Shown: positions 18,293 through 27,155 of the stretch, piece by piece
Position numbering within the stretch: the stretch's first letter is position 1
How the letters are laid out: every line of letters starts with the position of its first letter
DNA from: Syntrophotalea carbinolica DSM 2380
GTDB lineage: Bacteria > Desulfobacterota > Desulfuromonadia > Desulfuromonadales > Syntrophotaleaceae
DNA length: 64,000 nucleotides
Assembly: GCF_000012885.1 (NCBI RefSeq)
Contig: NC_007498.2
Span: 1,178,001 to 1,242,000, forward strand
Direction: 5' to 3'
Position numbers and translations under genes: made by a program
Notes under the pieces: model-generated
Databases searched by the model: none
What the model saw: only the letters and a program-made list of their open reading frames with translations
What the model was told of the DNA's origin: nothing

Positions 18293-20704
18293 ATGGAGCA
18301 ATTCAAGCTTTCACCTCAGGAACTTTTTTGGAAGTGCGATGCGGCGCAATTCGAATTTTCCAGTACCGATGAGCTTCGTTTTCTGGAAGAAACCATCGGC
18401 CAGGAACGCGCCTTGACGGCGATCGAATTCGGGCTGAGCATCGATTCCAACGGTTTCAATATCTTCGTGCTGGGAGAGTCCGGCACCGGACGTTCCTCAA
18501 CTATCAAGAGGGTGTTGGAGCGTCGCTGCAAAGATGAGCCTGTCCCTGACGATTGGTGCTATGTGCATGATTTCAAAAATGCGGACCGGCCCAATTGCGT
18601 TCGTTTGGCCGCGGGACTCGGAAAAACCTTCCAGGGGGATATGGAGACCCTTATCAGCCATCTCGCCGAAGCTATCCCAAGGCTTTTCGAAAGCAAGGAA
18701 TACGAGCAGGCAAAAAACAGCATTACTCAGGAGTCCCAGGAAAAAAACAAGAAACTGGTTCAGGAACTGGAGGCGAAAGTCAATGCCGAAGGTTTTCTTT
18801 TGCAGCGCACTGTGGGCGGTTTGGTGCTGGTTCCGACCCGTGACGGGCAGCCGTTGTCGCAGCAGGAATATGGCGAATTGGATGAAAAGGAACAGCAGGA
18901 ACTTGAAGAGAAGGGCGGCCGTTTGCAGGAAATGCTTAACGATACCCTGCGACAGATTGTGGAGTTGGAGAAACGGCTGCGTATTTCTCTGCATGAAATG
19001 GAAAAGAATTTTCTGAATACGGCCTTGCAGCATTTGTTCGAGGACCTGGAAGAGAAGTACAAAGATCACGCCAGGGTGCTGGAACATTTAGGTAACTGCC
19101 GCGCGGACCTTCTCAACAGGGCCGACGAATTTCGCCCCAGCCAGGGCCCGCAGGTGGCTCTCGGCGGTATGCGTACGGGTCGCCAGGAACCTTCCTTCGA
19201 TCAGTATCGGGTGAACCTGTTGGTCGATAACGGTGCCCTCGAAGGGGCGCCGGTCGTCTATGAACCCAATCCTACCTATTTCAACCTTTTTGGCCGTATC
19301 GAACACATCATCCAGATGGGCAATGCCACGACCAATTTCACCATGATCAAATCGGGGGCTCTGCATCGTGCCAACGGCGGTTACCTGATTGTCGATTGTC
19401 GTGAGGTCCTTATCAATCTGTTCTCCTATGAAGCCATCAAGCGCTGCCTGCGCCACGGCGAAATCAAGATCGAGGATATGGCGGAGCAGTATCGCCTGAT
19501 CGCCACGGTGTCCTTGAAACCGGAGCCGATTCCCTTGAAATGTAAACTGGTGATGATCGGTTTGCCCATGTTTTATTACCTGCTTTACCAGTTGGATCCG
19601 GATTTTCGCAAATATTTCAAAGTCAAATCCGATTTTAACAGCATCATGAAAAATACATGGGAGAATGTGCAGCATTATGCTTTGTTTATCGCAACTCAAT
19701 GCCGCAAGGAAGGTATGCTGCATTTTTCCCCTGAAGGCGTGGCCAGCGTGGTCGAATATGCCGCCCGCCTGGCCGAAGATAAAAATCGCCTGTCCTGCCG
19801 TTTCATGGATCTGTCCGATCTGATCCGGGAGGCTTCGTTTTACGCGGTGCGTAACCGGGCGGAAAAGGTGGAACGCAGTCATGTGGAATTGGCCGTGGAG
19901 TCCAAGGAGTATCGCTCCAACAAGCTCGAGCAACTGGTGCAGGAGTTTATTGAAGACGGGCGCATCCTGGTCGATACCGCCGGAGAGGTGGTCGGTCAGA
20001 TCAACGGCCTGGCGGTGTATCTGATGGGCGATTATTCTTTCGGCAAACCTTCGCGTATTACCGTGCGTACCTTTATGGGCAAGGGAGGCGTGATTAATAT
20101 CGAACGCGAGGCCAAACTTTCCGGGCCTGTTTACGATAAGGGCGTGCTTATCTTGTCCGGTTTTATCGGCGATCGATATGCTCAGGATAAACCTCTCACC
20201 CTGGCCGCGTCGATCTGCTTCGAGCAATCCTACTCAGGCGTCGAAGGGGACAGCGCATCGGCTGCGGAATTGTTCGGTTTGCTGTCTTCTTTAGCCGGTC
20301 TGCCTTTGCGTCAGGGGATCGCTGTCACCGGATCTGTCAATCAGCGCGGTCAGTTGCAGCCGATAGGCGGCGTCAATGAAAAGATCGAAGGTTTTTATGC
20401 CGTTTGCAAAGCCAAGGGCTTTACCGGTCAGCAGGGGGTGCTGATTCCGGACCAGAACAGGCAGAATCTGATGCTCAAGCAGGAGGTTGTCGACGCTGTA
20501 GAAGCCGGGCAATTTCATGTATGGGCGGTGCGGCATATTGACGAGGGGCTGGAAATACTTACCGGCATACCGGCCGGCCAGCAACTTGAAGATGGGACAT
20601 GGCCCGAGGGAACGGTGAATTATCGCGTCAATGCCCGACTGGAGGACATGGTCAAAGGGCTGCAGAAATTTGCTCGTCCCGAAGAAAAAAACTCGCAATC
20701 ATAA
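18293..20704 (+). CDS. Lon-like ATP-dependent protease (AAA_32 / LonB type)
   Basis: An 803-residue cytoplasmic protease related to Lon. The N-terminal half has a P-loop-like GESGTGRSS (Arg where Lon has Lys) and a long coiled coil (about 140-250). An AAA region follows with GALHRANGGYLIVDCRE (Walker B). The C-terminal Lon-type protease domain shows the catalytic Ser in VEGDSASAAE and the Lys in GGVNEKIEGF. Start ATG 18293 has AGGGAGG 9 bases before it; the in-frame TTG at 18269 is rejected. Substrates are unknown. It is a single-gene transcript closed by a good terminator. Confidence 0.92.
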   Translation: MEQFKLSPQELFWKCDAAQFEFSSTDELRFLEETIGQERALTAIEFGLSIDSNGFNIFVLGESGTGRSSTIKRVLERRCKDEPVPDDWCYVHDFKNADRPNCVRLAAGLGKTFQGDMETLISHLAEAIPRLFESKEYEQAKNSITQESQEKNKKLVQELEAKVNAEGFLLQRTVGGLVLVPTRDGQPLSQQEYGELDEKEQQELEEKGGRLQEMLNDTLRQIVELEKRLRISLHEMEKNFLNTALQHLFEDLEEKYKDHARVLEHLGNCRADLLNRADEFRPSQGPQVALGGMRTGRQEPSFDQYRVNLLVDNGALEGAPVVYEPNPTYFNLFGRIEHIIQMGNATTNFTMIKSGALHRANGGYLIVDCREVLINLFSYEAIKRCLRHGEIKIEDMAEQYRLIATVSLKPEPIPLKCKLVMIGLPMFYYLLYQLDPDFRKYFKVKSDFNSIMKNTWENVQHYALFIATQCRKEGMLHFSPEGVASVVEYAARLAEDKNRLSCRFMDLSDLIREASFYAVRNRAEKVERSHVELAVESKEYRSNKLEQLVQEFIEDGRILVDTAGEVVGQINGLAVYLMGDYSFGKPSRITVRTFMGKGGVINIEREAKLSGPVYDKGVLILSGFIGDRYAQDKPLTLAASICFEQSYSGVEGDSASAAELFGLLSSLAGLPLRQGIAVTGSVNQRGQLQPIGGVNEKIEGFYAVCKAKGFTGQQGVLIPDQNRQNLMLKQEVVDAVEAGQFHVWAVRHIDEGLEILTGIPAGQQLEDGTWPEGTVNYRVNARLEDMVKGLQKFARPEEKNSQS

Positions 20705-20741
20705 GACCCAACCGGCGCTAGCCGGACAGATAGACGCTGGA

Positions 20742-20778
20742 AAACGGCATGGGGTTTCGACCCTTTGCCGTTTTTTTT
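20742..20778 (+). terminator. Rho-independent terminator of the Lon-like gene
   Basis: AAACGGCA and GGG on the left pair with CCC and TGCCGTTT on the right with a small bulge, followed by eight T bases. Confidence 0.85.
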
Positions 20779-20967
20779 GGTTTTTGTGCACGATCGGGAC
20801 GTGCCGGCGCGGGTTGTTTCTTCTTGACGGGCTGTGAGGATGGTTGCGGATCGAGAATTTGGCCAAAAAATAATCAGAAACAAATTTTAATCACCAGTTT
20901 GCTCAAAATTTAAGCCGCTTTTTTAGGCGGTCTCGTGTAAGTACTTGAAATTACATGTTTATAAAAG
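20779..20967. other. Non-coding stretch before the glnK promoter
   Basis: Together with the terminator before it and the promoter after it, this fills the 436-base gap between the Lon-like gene and glnK. It is AT-rich near 20870-20960, and I see no gene in it. Confidence 0.5.
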
Positions 20968-20985
20968 TTGGTACGACCTATGCGA
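20968..20985 (+). promoter_or_regulatory. Probable sigma-54 promoter of glnK-amtB
   Basis: TTGGTACGACCTATGCGA has the invariant GG (20970-20971) and GC (20982-20983) exactly ten bases apart and matches the TTGGCACG-N4-TTGCA consensus at most key positions. It lies 155 bases upstream of glnK, a gene commonly controlled by RpoN and NtrC. Confidence 0.72.
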
Positions 20986-21038
20986 TAGGTAAAGGCATGC
21001 GCGCAAAAATCCCTTGGGGGGATGCATTGTTTTCATGA

Positions 21039-21479
<441 letters not shown>

Positions 21480-21515
21480 GCCGCTATTTGCAACACAACA
21501 AGGAGGAAGATAGAC

Positions 21516-22865
21516 ATGAAAAAGTGGGCAAGTATTTTGGGCGCCGGCCTGCTGCTGGCTTTACCGGCTCTGGGTTGGGCCGAAGACGCACCCCTCACCG
21601 CCGATGCGGTGCAGAACAACCTTAACTTTGTCTGGACGTTGATTGCCGCGTTCATGGTTTTCATCATGCAGGCCGGTTTTGCCATGGTGGAAGTCGGCTT
21701 CACCCGTGCTAAAAACGCCTGCAATATCCTGATGAAGAACATGATGGACTTCTCTGCCGGTGCCATCGGTTTCTGGGCGGTCGGTTTCGGCCTGATGTTC
21801 GGAACCACCAACGGTTTCTTCGGTACCACCGATTTCTTTTTTAGCGGTGCTACCGGTGATGCCGAAGCCTGGAACTACGCTTTCTGGATGTTTCAGACCG
21901 TGTTTGCCGCTACCGCAGCCACCATCATTTCCGGTGCCGTAGCCGAACGTACCAAGTTCAGCGCCTATCTGGTTTACTCGGTGCTGGTTTCGGCCTTTGT
22001 TTATCCCATTTTCGGCAGCTGGGCCTGGGGCAGCCTCTACAACGGCAGCGGCTGGCTCGAAGGTCTCGGCTTCATCGATTTCGCCGGCTCGACCGTGGTT
22101 CACTCCATGGGTGGCTGGCTTGCCTTGGCCGGCGCCATCGTCGTCGGTCCCCGTATCGGCAAGTTTGATAAAGCGGGCAACGTCAAGCCCATCCCCGGTC
22201 ACAATATCCCGTTGGCCGCTCTGGGCGTATTCATCCTGTGGTTCGGCTGGTACGGTTTTAACCCCGGATCCACCACCGTCGGTGACACTTCCATAGCTTT
22301 GATTGCCGTAACCACCACCCTGGCCGCTGCTGCCGGTGCCATTACCGCCATGCTCGCCACCTGGCTGAAGTACGGCAAAAGCGATATCGGTATGACCTTG
22401 AACGGTGCCTTGGCCGGCCTGGTCGGCATTACCGCCGGTTGCGCCAACGTTAGCCCGCTGTCGGCTGTGATTATCGGCGGCATTGCCGGCGTACTGGTCC
22501 TCTTCTCGGTTCTGTTCTTCGACAAGATCAAGGTTGACGATCCGGTTGGTGCCGTTTCCGTTCATGGTGTTTGCGGCGCCTGGGGTACCCTCGCTGCCGG
22601 GCTGTTCGATAGCGCCGGCTTCTCCCTGAAGACCGTAGGCGTGCAGTTGACCGGTATCGGTGCCTGTTTCGTTTTCGCCTTCGGTGTCGGCCTGATCATG
22701 TTCAAACTGATCGATGTGGTTATCGGCATGCGCGTATCCAAGGAAGAAGAAATGGCCGGTCTCGATTACACCGAGCACGGTGCTTCGGCTTACCCCGATT
22801 TCCAGACTGTCCGTCTCGGTACGGTATTCGCCCCCGGTCAGGAAAATGTGAACGGTCCTAAATAA
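21516..22865 (+). CDS. amtB: Ammonium transporter AmtB
   Basis: A 449-residue inner-membrane ammonium channel with an N-terminal signal peptide (about 1-22) and eleven predicted helices. Family landmarks are WTLIAAFMVFIMQAGFA, DFAGSTVVHSMGG, FGWYGFNPGST and SVHGVCGAWGTLAAGLF, including the pore histidines. The C-terminal tail (MRVSKEEEMAGLDYTEHG) is the conserved GlnK-responsive region. AAGGAGG lies ahead of the start. The gene is co-transcribed with glnK and probably with the porin-like gene that follows. Confidence 0.96.
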   Translation: MKKWASILGAGLLLALPALGWAEDAPLTADAVQNNLNFVWTLIAAFMVFIMQAGFAMVEVGFTRAKNACNILMKNMMDFSAGAIGFWAVGFGLMFGTTNGFFGTTDFFFSGATGDAEAWNYAFWMFQTVFAATAATIISGAVAERTKFSAYLVYSVLVSAFVYPIFGSWAWGSLYNGSGWLEGLGFIDFAGSTVVHSMGGWLALAGAIVVGPRIGKFDKAGNVKPIPGHNIPLAALGVFILWFGWYGFNPGSTTVGDTSIALIAVTTTLAAAAGAITAMLATWLKYGKSDIGMTLNGALAGLVGITAGCANVSPLSAVIIGGIAGVLVLFSVLFFDKIKVDDPVGAVSVHGVCGAWGTLAAGLFDSAGFSLKTVGVQLTGIGACFVFAFGVGLIMFKLIDVVIGMRVSKEEEMAGLDYTEHGASAYPDFQTVRLGTVFAPGQENVNGPK

Positions 22866-22882
22866 TAATGAACAATGCCCTT

Positions 22883-22911
22883 TCCCGGATGGCAATGGTT
22901 GCTGTCCGGGA
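22883..22911 (+). promoter_or_regulatory. Strong hairpin between amtB and the porin-like gene
   Basis: A 13-base-pair stem with two G-T wobbles and a 3-base loop lies between the amtB stop and the next ribosome site, followed by ACTTTT. It may act as a partial terminator or an mRNA-processing or stability element; the pairing is seen, the role inferred. Confidence 0.55.
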
Positions 22912-22934
22912 GGGACTTTTCAAGGAGGAAATTC

Positions 22935-23669
22935 ATGATGAAAAGATGGAGTGTTTCGTTGTTGGTCGCCGCTGTTGTCGCTTTCGGCCTGGTTGCCCAG
23001 GCTGGCGCCGCAGTAATCGAAGTTGAAGGCGATGCCTATGTCGGTGTGTTTGATAAGTACCTGTGGCGCGGATTCGACCTCAGCGGCGGTATGCCGGTTG
23101 CTCAAGCCGGTGCCGACCTGTCGACCCACGGCTTTACTCTGGGCTATTGGAGCAACTTGCAGCTCAAAGGCGATGATGGATTGCCCGCTGGGGAAATTAC
23201 CGAGACCGATATCGTTGTGAGCTACGCCCATGATTTCGGTGACATGCTTTCCGTAACCGTTGGTGATATCTGGTACCAGCTCGAAGGCATTGAGGACACC
23301 AACGAGTTGTTTGTCAATGCGACGGTCAATACTCTGCTGGCCCCGACTGTAAGCATGTACTACGATTGGGATGCTGCCGAAGAAGACGGCCTGTTCTTCA
23401 CTTTCGATGTCAGCCATTCCCTCGAACTTATGGACAGCCTGACCTTGAACATGGGTGCCCTGGTTTCCTATAACCTGCATAGCGACTATTCGATTGGCGA
23501 CTACAGCGGTTTCCATAATGTCGAAGCGAGCATCAGCTTCGATTATGCCCTGTCCGATCAGTTTACGATCAGCCCGTCTTTCGTGTTCTCGACTCCTATT
23601 TGTTCAGGGGCCAAAGATGCTATCGATACCGAAACCCTGGGTGGTGTAACCCTGACCTTCGCGTTTTAA
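22935..23669 (+). CDS. Putative outer-membrane porin (TorF/TIGR02001-like)
   Basis: A 244-residue protein with a signal peptide (MMKRWSVSLLVAAVVAFG, then AQAGAA). Alternating beta-strand sequence rich in Tyr, Gly and Asp ends in TLTFAF, the terminal phenylalanine typical of BAM substrates. It fits small outer-membrane proteins often found beside glnK-amtB. AAGGAGGA lies just before ATG 22935, so the 20 upstream in-frame codons are not used. It probably helps ammonium or small amines cross the outer membrane under nitrogen limitation, but that is an inference from context. Confidence 0.8.
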   Translation: MMKRWSVSLLVAAVVAFGLVAQAGAAVIEVEGDAYVGVFDKYLWRGFDLSGGMPVAQAGADLSTHGFTLGYWSNLQLKGDDGLPAGEITETDIVVSYAHDFGDMLSVTVGDIWYQLEGIEDTNELFVNATVNTLLAPTVSMYYDWDAAEEDGLFFTFDVSHSLELMDSLTLNMGALVSYNLHSDYSIGDYSGFHNVEASISFDYALSDQFTISPSFVFSTPICSGAKDAIDTETLGGVTLTFAF

Positions 23670-23703
23670 TCGGCATCTTTAAAAGCTGTAATATCGACAA
23701 AAG

Positions 23704-23739
23704 CGTCGCCCTTCAGTACAATGGAGGGCGACGTTTTTT
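23704..23739 (+). terminator. Terminator of the glnK-amtB-porin transcript
   Basis: A perfect 9-bp stem (CGTCGCCCT with AGGGCGACG), 12-base loop, then six T bases. Confidence 0.9.
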
Positions 23740-23794
23740 ATTGTAATGGACTGCCGGGACGTCATGGGGCAGGTTTTGTATTCGGAAGGAGACA

Positions 23795-24577
23795 ATGGTG
23801 ATGGCTGAAGGCCGCCGAAAGGGCGTATTGGGGGAGTTTTATCGTGGCTTGGCTTATGTTCCTCGGGCCGTGCATTTTTTGCGGCATCATATGGGATTAT
23901 TGAAGTATCTGGTCATCCCTTTTATAATTAACGTCTTGACCTTTTCGCTGGCGGTTTTCCTCGGCATGAAATTTTTCGGTCGCATTGTCGACGGCCTGCC
24001 TCAAGGCGATGCCTGGTATTTTGTGCTGCTTTACGGCGTGTTGTGGGTGTTGGCCGGGCTGGTGGCTGCGATCCTGGTTTTTTTCACGTTTACCGTGATC
24101 GGCAACCTGATTGCCGCCCCGTTTAACGGCCTGCTGTCCGAGCGGGTGGAAATTTTGCTCACCGGCAACCTTCCGGATATGCCCTTTACCCTGAAAGGTG
24201 TTTTGCGCGATACCGGTCGCAGTCTTGTTGTCGAAGCCAAAAAAATGCTCCTGTTCATTCTCGTCATGGCGCTGCTGCTGTTGTTGAATCTGCTGCCTGT
24301 GGTCGGAACGTTTCTCTATGCCGTTTGCACCCTGGGTTTGACGCTGTTTTTTTTGGCCTGGGAATACCTCAGTTTCGTGCACGAGCGCAAACCGATGAAT
24401 TTCTCCCGTCAGTGGCACTACCTTATGAAGCGTAAAACGCTTTTGCTCGGTTTTTCCACCGGCGTGCTGGCTTTGCTGGCCATCCCGTTTTTGCAGTTGT
24501 TGTGCATACCCTTTGCCGTGGTTGCGGCAACATTGCTGTGGTGCGAAGAGCAGGCCGGGCACCGACTTTCTGTATGA
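23795..24577 (+). CDS. CysZ/EI24-family membrane protein
   Basis: A 260-residue inner-membrane protein with four strongly hydrophobic segments (about 38-60, 74-105, 150-185, 215-250). The family includes the sulfate permease CysZ, and the LLNLLPVVGTFLYA and AWEYLSFVHERKPMNF stretches are typical of it. Start ATG 23795 is four bases after GGAAGGAG; ATG 23801 is also possible. Sulfate uptake is not supported by neighbours (no cys genes nearby), so the substrate is left open. Confidence 0.75.
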   Translation: MVMAEGRRKGVLGEFYRGLAYVPRAVHFLRHHMGLLKYLVIPFIINVLTFSLAVFLGMKFFGRIVDGLPQGDAWYFVLLYGVLWVLAGLVAAILVFFTFTVIGNLIAAPFNGLLSERVEILLTGNLPDMPFTLKGVLRDTGRSLVVEAKKMLLFILVMALLLLLNLLPVVGTFLYAVCTLGLTLFFLAWEYLSFVHERKPMNFSRQWHYLMKRKTLLLGFSTGVLALLAIPFLQLLCIPFAVVAATLLWCEEQAGHRLSV

Positions 24578-24697
24578 CAATTCCCCAACTGGTCAGCGCT
24601 TGTGCTATACTGGATAAATCCTCGAAGTACCGGTGATCTTTAGGCTTCGTTAGTGCGGTATGCAATAACGAGAACGAACCGTCCATATGGAGGATTT

Positions 24698-24922
24698 ATG
24701 ACCAAACGGGAAAACAGGCAACAGGGTGTAAAAAAGCAGGTGGATACCGAAATTTTGCGGCGCACCATGCGCTTGGACGAAGATCTGGAAATCATGGACC
24801 GCCATGCGGCGGATCTTTACGGCGTCGAAGAGCAGGAGCTCGATTCCATGCGTCGTTGGGATCGCGAGCATAAAAATGCACGCCTGCACAGTGTGCCGCG
24901 TCACTTGAAACATACGCGTTGA
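24698..24922 (+). CDS. Small charged protein of unknown function
   Basis: A 74-residue, highly charged, probably helical protein (MTKRENRQQGVKK, LRRTMRLDEDLEIMDRH). ATG 24698 has TGGAGGA six bases upstream and a terminator directly follows the stop, which supports a real gene. I do not recognise a family and assign no function. Confidence 0.65.
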   Translation: MTKRENRQQGVKKQVDTEILRRTMRLDEDLEIMDRHAADLYGVEEQELDSMRRWDREHKNARLHSVPRHLKHTR

Positions 24923-24939
24923 ATGTATGCTCCGATATC

Positions 24940-24975
24940 AAAACGGGGAGCCCCTTGGGAACTCCCCGTTTTTTA
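24940..24975 (+). terminator. Rho-independent terminator
   Basis: An 11-bp stem (AAAACGGGGAG with CTCCCCGTTTT), 11-base loop and a T run. Its A-rich left side could let it act for both strands. Confidence 0.88.
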
Positions 24976-25050
24976 TGTGCTGAAAGCTACGGCCTTTGAC
25001 GTGGTTGCTGTGTCAGAGAATCGTAAGGCATGACATGCTGATAGTGAAAG

Positions 25051-25413
25051 TTACCCTTCGTCGGGCTTTTCTTCCTCTTCTGGCGCGTCTTCCTGTTTGA
25101 TGGCTTCGATATCGGCTTCCAGCTGCGCAGCCCGGTTTTTTAAGTCATCCAGTTTGGCCAGAAGTTTGGTGACGGCTTCGCTTTCCATGACGGCAACGAC
25201 GCCGTTTTCGCGCAATTCGTCGATTTCCTTGCCGAGATCGCTGTGAGCCGAGGTGATTTTTCTGTGAATCGTAGCCAGGTCAACCTTTTTTTGCACAATA
25301 CGTTTGTATTTGCTGGCCTGGAAGCTGGCAATATGGAGAGTTTTTCGGGTTGAATCCCAGATTTTTTCGGTTGTGGTTTTTTTCTTTTCGCCGGAATCGT
25401 TCTGTTCGTTCAT
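25051..25413 (-). CDS. Coiled-coil protein of unknown function
   Basis: A 120-residue acidic protein. Residues about 30-105 form amphipathic helices with heptads (KVDLATIHRKITSAH, KLLAKLDDLKNRAAQLEADIEAI), and the end is a run of Glu and Asp. ATG 25413 follows GGAGGTTGAC. No signal peptide. It resembles small stress or phage-shock-like coiled-coil proteins only in general character; I assign no function. Transcribed divergently from fbp. Confidence 0.7.
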   Translation of the reverse strand: MNEQNDSGEKKKTTTEKIWDSTRKTLHIASFQASKYKRIVQKKVDLATIHRKITSAHSDLGKEIDELRENGVVAVMESEAVTKLLAKLDDLKNRAAQLEADIEAIKQEDAPEEEEKPDEG

Positions 25414-25558
25414 GTCAACCTCCAGAGTTTGGCAATCATTGATAATGTGCTAAAAATATTAGCATCTCCGCAAACGGCGTCAAGCTTGTTATGCTAGCCT
25501 GTGTCAACGAACAGGGCAGGACGGCAGTTTTGCGGATATTAATTGAGGGGGAAGTACA

Positions 25559-26521
25559 ATGGAAGCAAGTGTAGGACAAGCGGGTAAAACCAAATTTCAA
25601 ATCGATCTGCGGCGGTATCTGCGGGAAGATGGTGAAGACGAGGGCCTTATTCACCTGATCTGCGAAATCGCGGAGGCCTCCAAATATATCGTCAATTCCA
25701 TTCGCACCGGCGATCTCGGCGTGGCCGGTACGTCGAATCTCTACGGCGAGGAACAACTGGCGCTCGATGTGCTCTCGGATCGCATTCTGCGTAAACGGCT
25801 GGCCAAGTCGGGGGTGGTCAGCAATATCGTGTCGGAAGAAACCAACGATATCGTTTTTGTCGCTCCGCATCGCACGGGCAATTATTCGGTCTCTTACGAT
25901 CCCCTGGATGGCTCGTCGCTGGTCGATGTCAATCTGGCAGTGGGGACGATTGTCTCCATTTATAAGGGCAGCGATCTTATGCAGCCGGGCAATAAGCAGG
26001 CCGCGGCGCTTTACATCCTTTACGGTCCCCGAACCACCCTGGTCTATACGACCGGCAACGGCGTGCATGAATTCGGCATGAATCAGTTGATGGAATATAC
26101 GTTGTTGCGGCGCAATATTCGCATGGAGTCGAAAGCCTCTATTTATGCGCCTGGCGGGTTGCGCAGTCTGTATACGGACGGAACCGACAAGTTTGTCCGG
26201 CAATTGGAAACCAACGGCGTTAAGTTGCGATACAGCGGCGGACTGGTACCGGATATCAATCAGATGCTCATGAAGGGCAAGGGGATCTTTTTCTACCCCC
26301 ATTTGCAAAACGCTCCCCAGGGTAAATTGCGTCTGCTGTTCGAACTCAATCCCATGGCGTTTTTGATGGAACAGGCCGGTGGCGCCGCTTCCAACGGTCA
26401 CCAGCGCATTCTCGATTTGGTTCCGCAACAGTTCGATGAGCGCAGTCCTTTTTTCTGTGGCTGCCGGGAAGATGTGGAGTTGGCGGAAACGTTGATTCGG
26501 GAGGAAAAACAGATCCGTTAG
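25559..26521 (+). CDS. fbp: Fructose-1,6-bisphosphatase, class I
   Basis: Hydrolyses fructose-1,6-bisphosphate to fructose-6-phosphate, the committed gluconeogenic step. The 320-residue protein contains the metal-binding signature DPLDGSSLVDVNLAVGT, the upstream SEETND acidic site, the substrate-binding LRYSGGLVPDINQM and GKLRLLFELNPMAFL. Length is normal for the class. GAGGGGGAA precedes the ATG. A terminator closes it as a single-gene unit. It suits an organism that builds sugars from acetyl-CoA or pyruvate. Confidence 0.95.
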   Translation: MEASVGQAGKTKFQIDLRRYLREDGEDEGLIHLICEIAEASKYIVNSIRTGDLGVAGTSNLYGEEQLALDVLSDRILRKRLAKSGVVSNIVSEETNDIVFVAPHRTGNYSVSYDPLDGSSLVDVNLAVGTIVSIYKGSDLMQPGNKQAAALYILYGPRTTLVYTTGNGVHEFGMNQLMEYTLLRRNIRMESKASIYAPGGLRSLYTDGTDKFVRQLETNGVKLRYSGGLVPDINQMLMKGKGIFFYPHLQNAPQGKLRLLFELNPMAFLMEQAGGAASNGHQRILDLVPQQFDERSPFFCGCREDVELAETLIREEKQIR

Positions 26522-26547
26522 GAAGAACAAATAGAATCGTCGGTACG

Positions 26548-26580
26548 AAAAACGGGGACCCGAAGGTCCCCGTTTTTTTT
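26548..26580. terminator. Bidirectional terminator between fbp and korC
   Basis: A 13-bp stem (arms AAAAACGGGGACC and its complement) with a CGAA loop and T runs on either strand, so it can end both fbp and the kor operon. Confidence 0.92.
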
Positions 26581-26583
26581 GCT

Positions 26584-27132
26584 TCAGTCGAGCAGGGCTT
26601 TAACCTGTTCGAAGCCTGTGTTGAAGGCTTTTTTGTTGAGTTCCACAAAGGCCTCGGGAACCCGTCGCAATACGGCTTTTTCGCCGGATTCACGTTTGAC
26701 GATGCCGGTCAGTGCGACCATGGCGCCGAGGGCGACCACATTTGCAACGATGGCGCGTCCGATATCGTTTTTGGCGGTATTGATGATGGGGAACCGGTAA
26801 ATCTTGAAGTCGCCTGCAGGCGGCTTTTTGACGAAGTCGGTATCCAGCAGCAACAGCCCGCCCGGCTTGATGGTGTCCGCATACTTGTCGGCAGCTTCCT
26901 GGGTGAGGGCCAGACAGGCGTCGACCAGGGTGGCTTTGGGGTAATCGATGGGTGCATCGGAAATGATAACTTCCGATTTGGAGGCGCCTCCCCGCGCTTC
27001 GGGGCCGTAGCTCTGGGACTGAACCGCATACTGATCTTCTACGATGGATGCGGCTTCCGCCAGGATAATCCCAGCCGTGATAAGCCCCTGTCCCCCGGCA
27101 CCGGAAAAGCGTATTTCATAACGATTGGACAT
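26584..27132 (-). CDS. korC: 2-oxoacid:ferredoxin oxidoreductase, gamma subunit
   Basis: The gamma subunit of a four-subunit oxidoreductase, 182 residues (RFSGAGGQGLITAGIILAEAA near the start, then SYGPEARGGASKSEVIIS). It completes the enzyme that oxidises a 2-oxoacid with CoA and reduces ferredoxin. ATG 27132 follows AAAGGAGA; an upstream extension is rejected. It is the last gene of korDABC. 2-oxoglutarate is the likeliest substrate by subunit arrangement and nearby icd, but other 2-oxoacids are not excluded. Confidence 0.9.
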   Translation of the reverse strand: MSNRYEIRFSGAGGQGLITAGIILAEAASIVEDQYAVQSQSYGPEARGGASKSEVIISDAPIDYPKATLVDACLALTQEAADKYADTIKPGGLLLLDTDFVKKPPAGDFKIYRFPIINTAKNDIGRAIVANVVALGAMVALTGIVKRESGEKAVLRRVPEAFVELNKKAFNTGFEQVKALLD

Positions 27133-27155
27133 GATTTCTCCTTTCTCGGCACCGA

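Noticed and set aside
20395-20430. GCAAAGCC motif reminiscent of a c-di-GMP riboswitch
   Set aside because: It lies inside the Lon-like coding sequence and lacks the paired P1-P3 helices of the aptamer.
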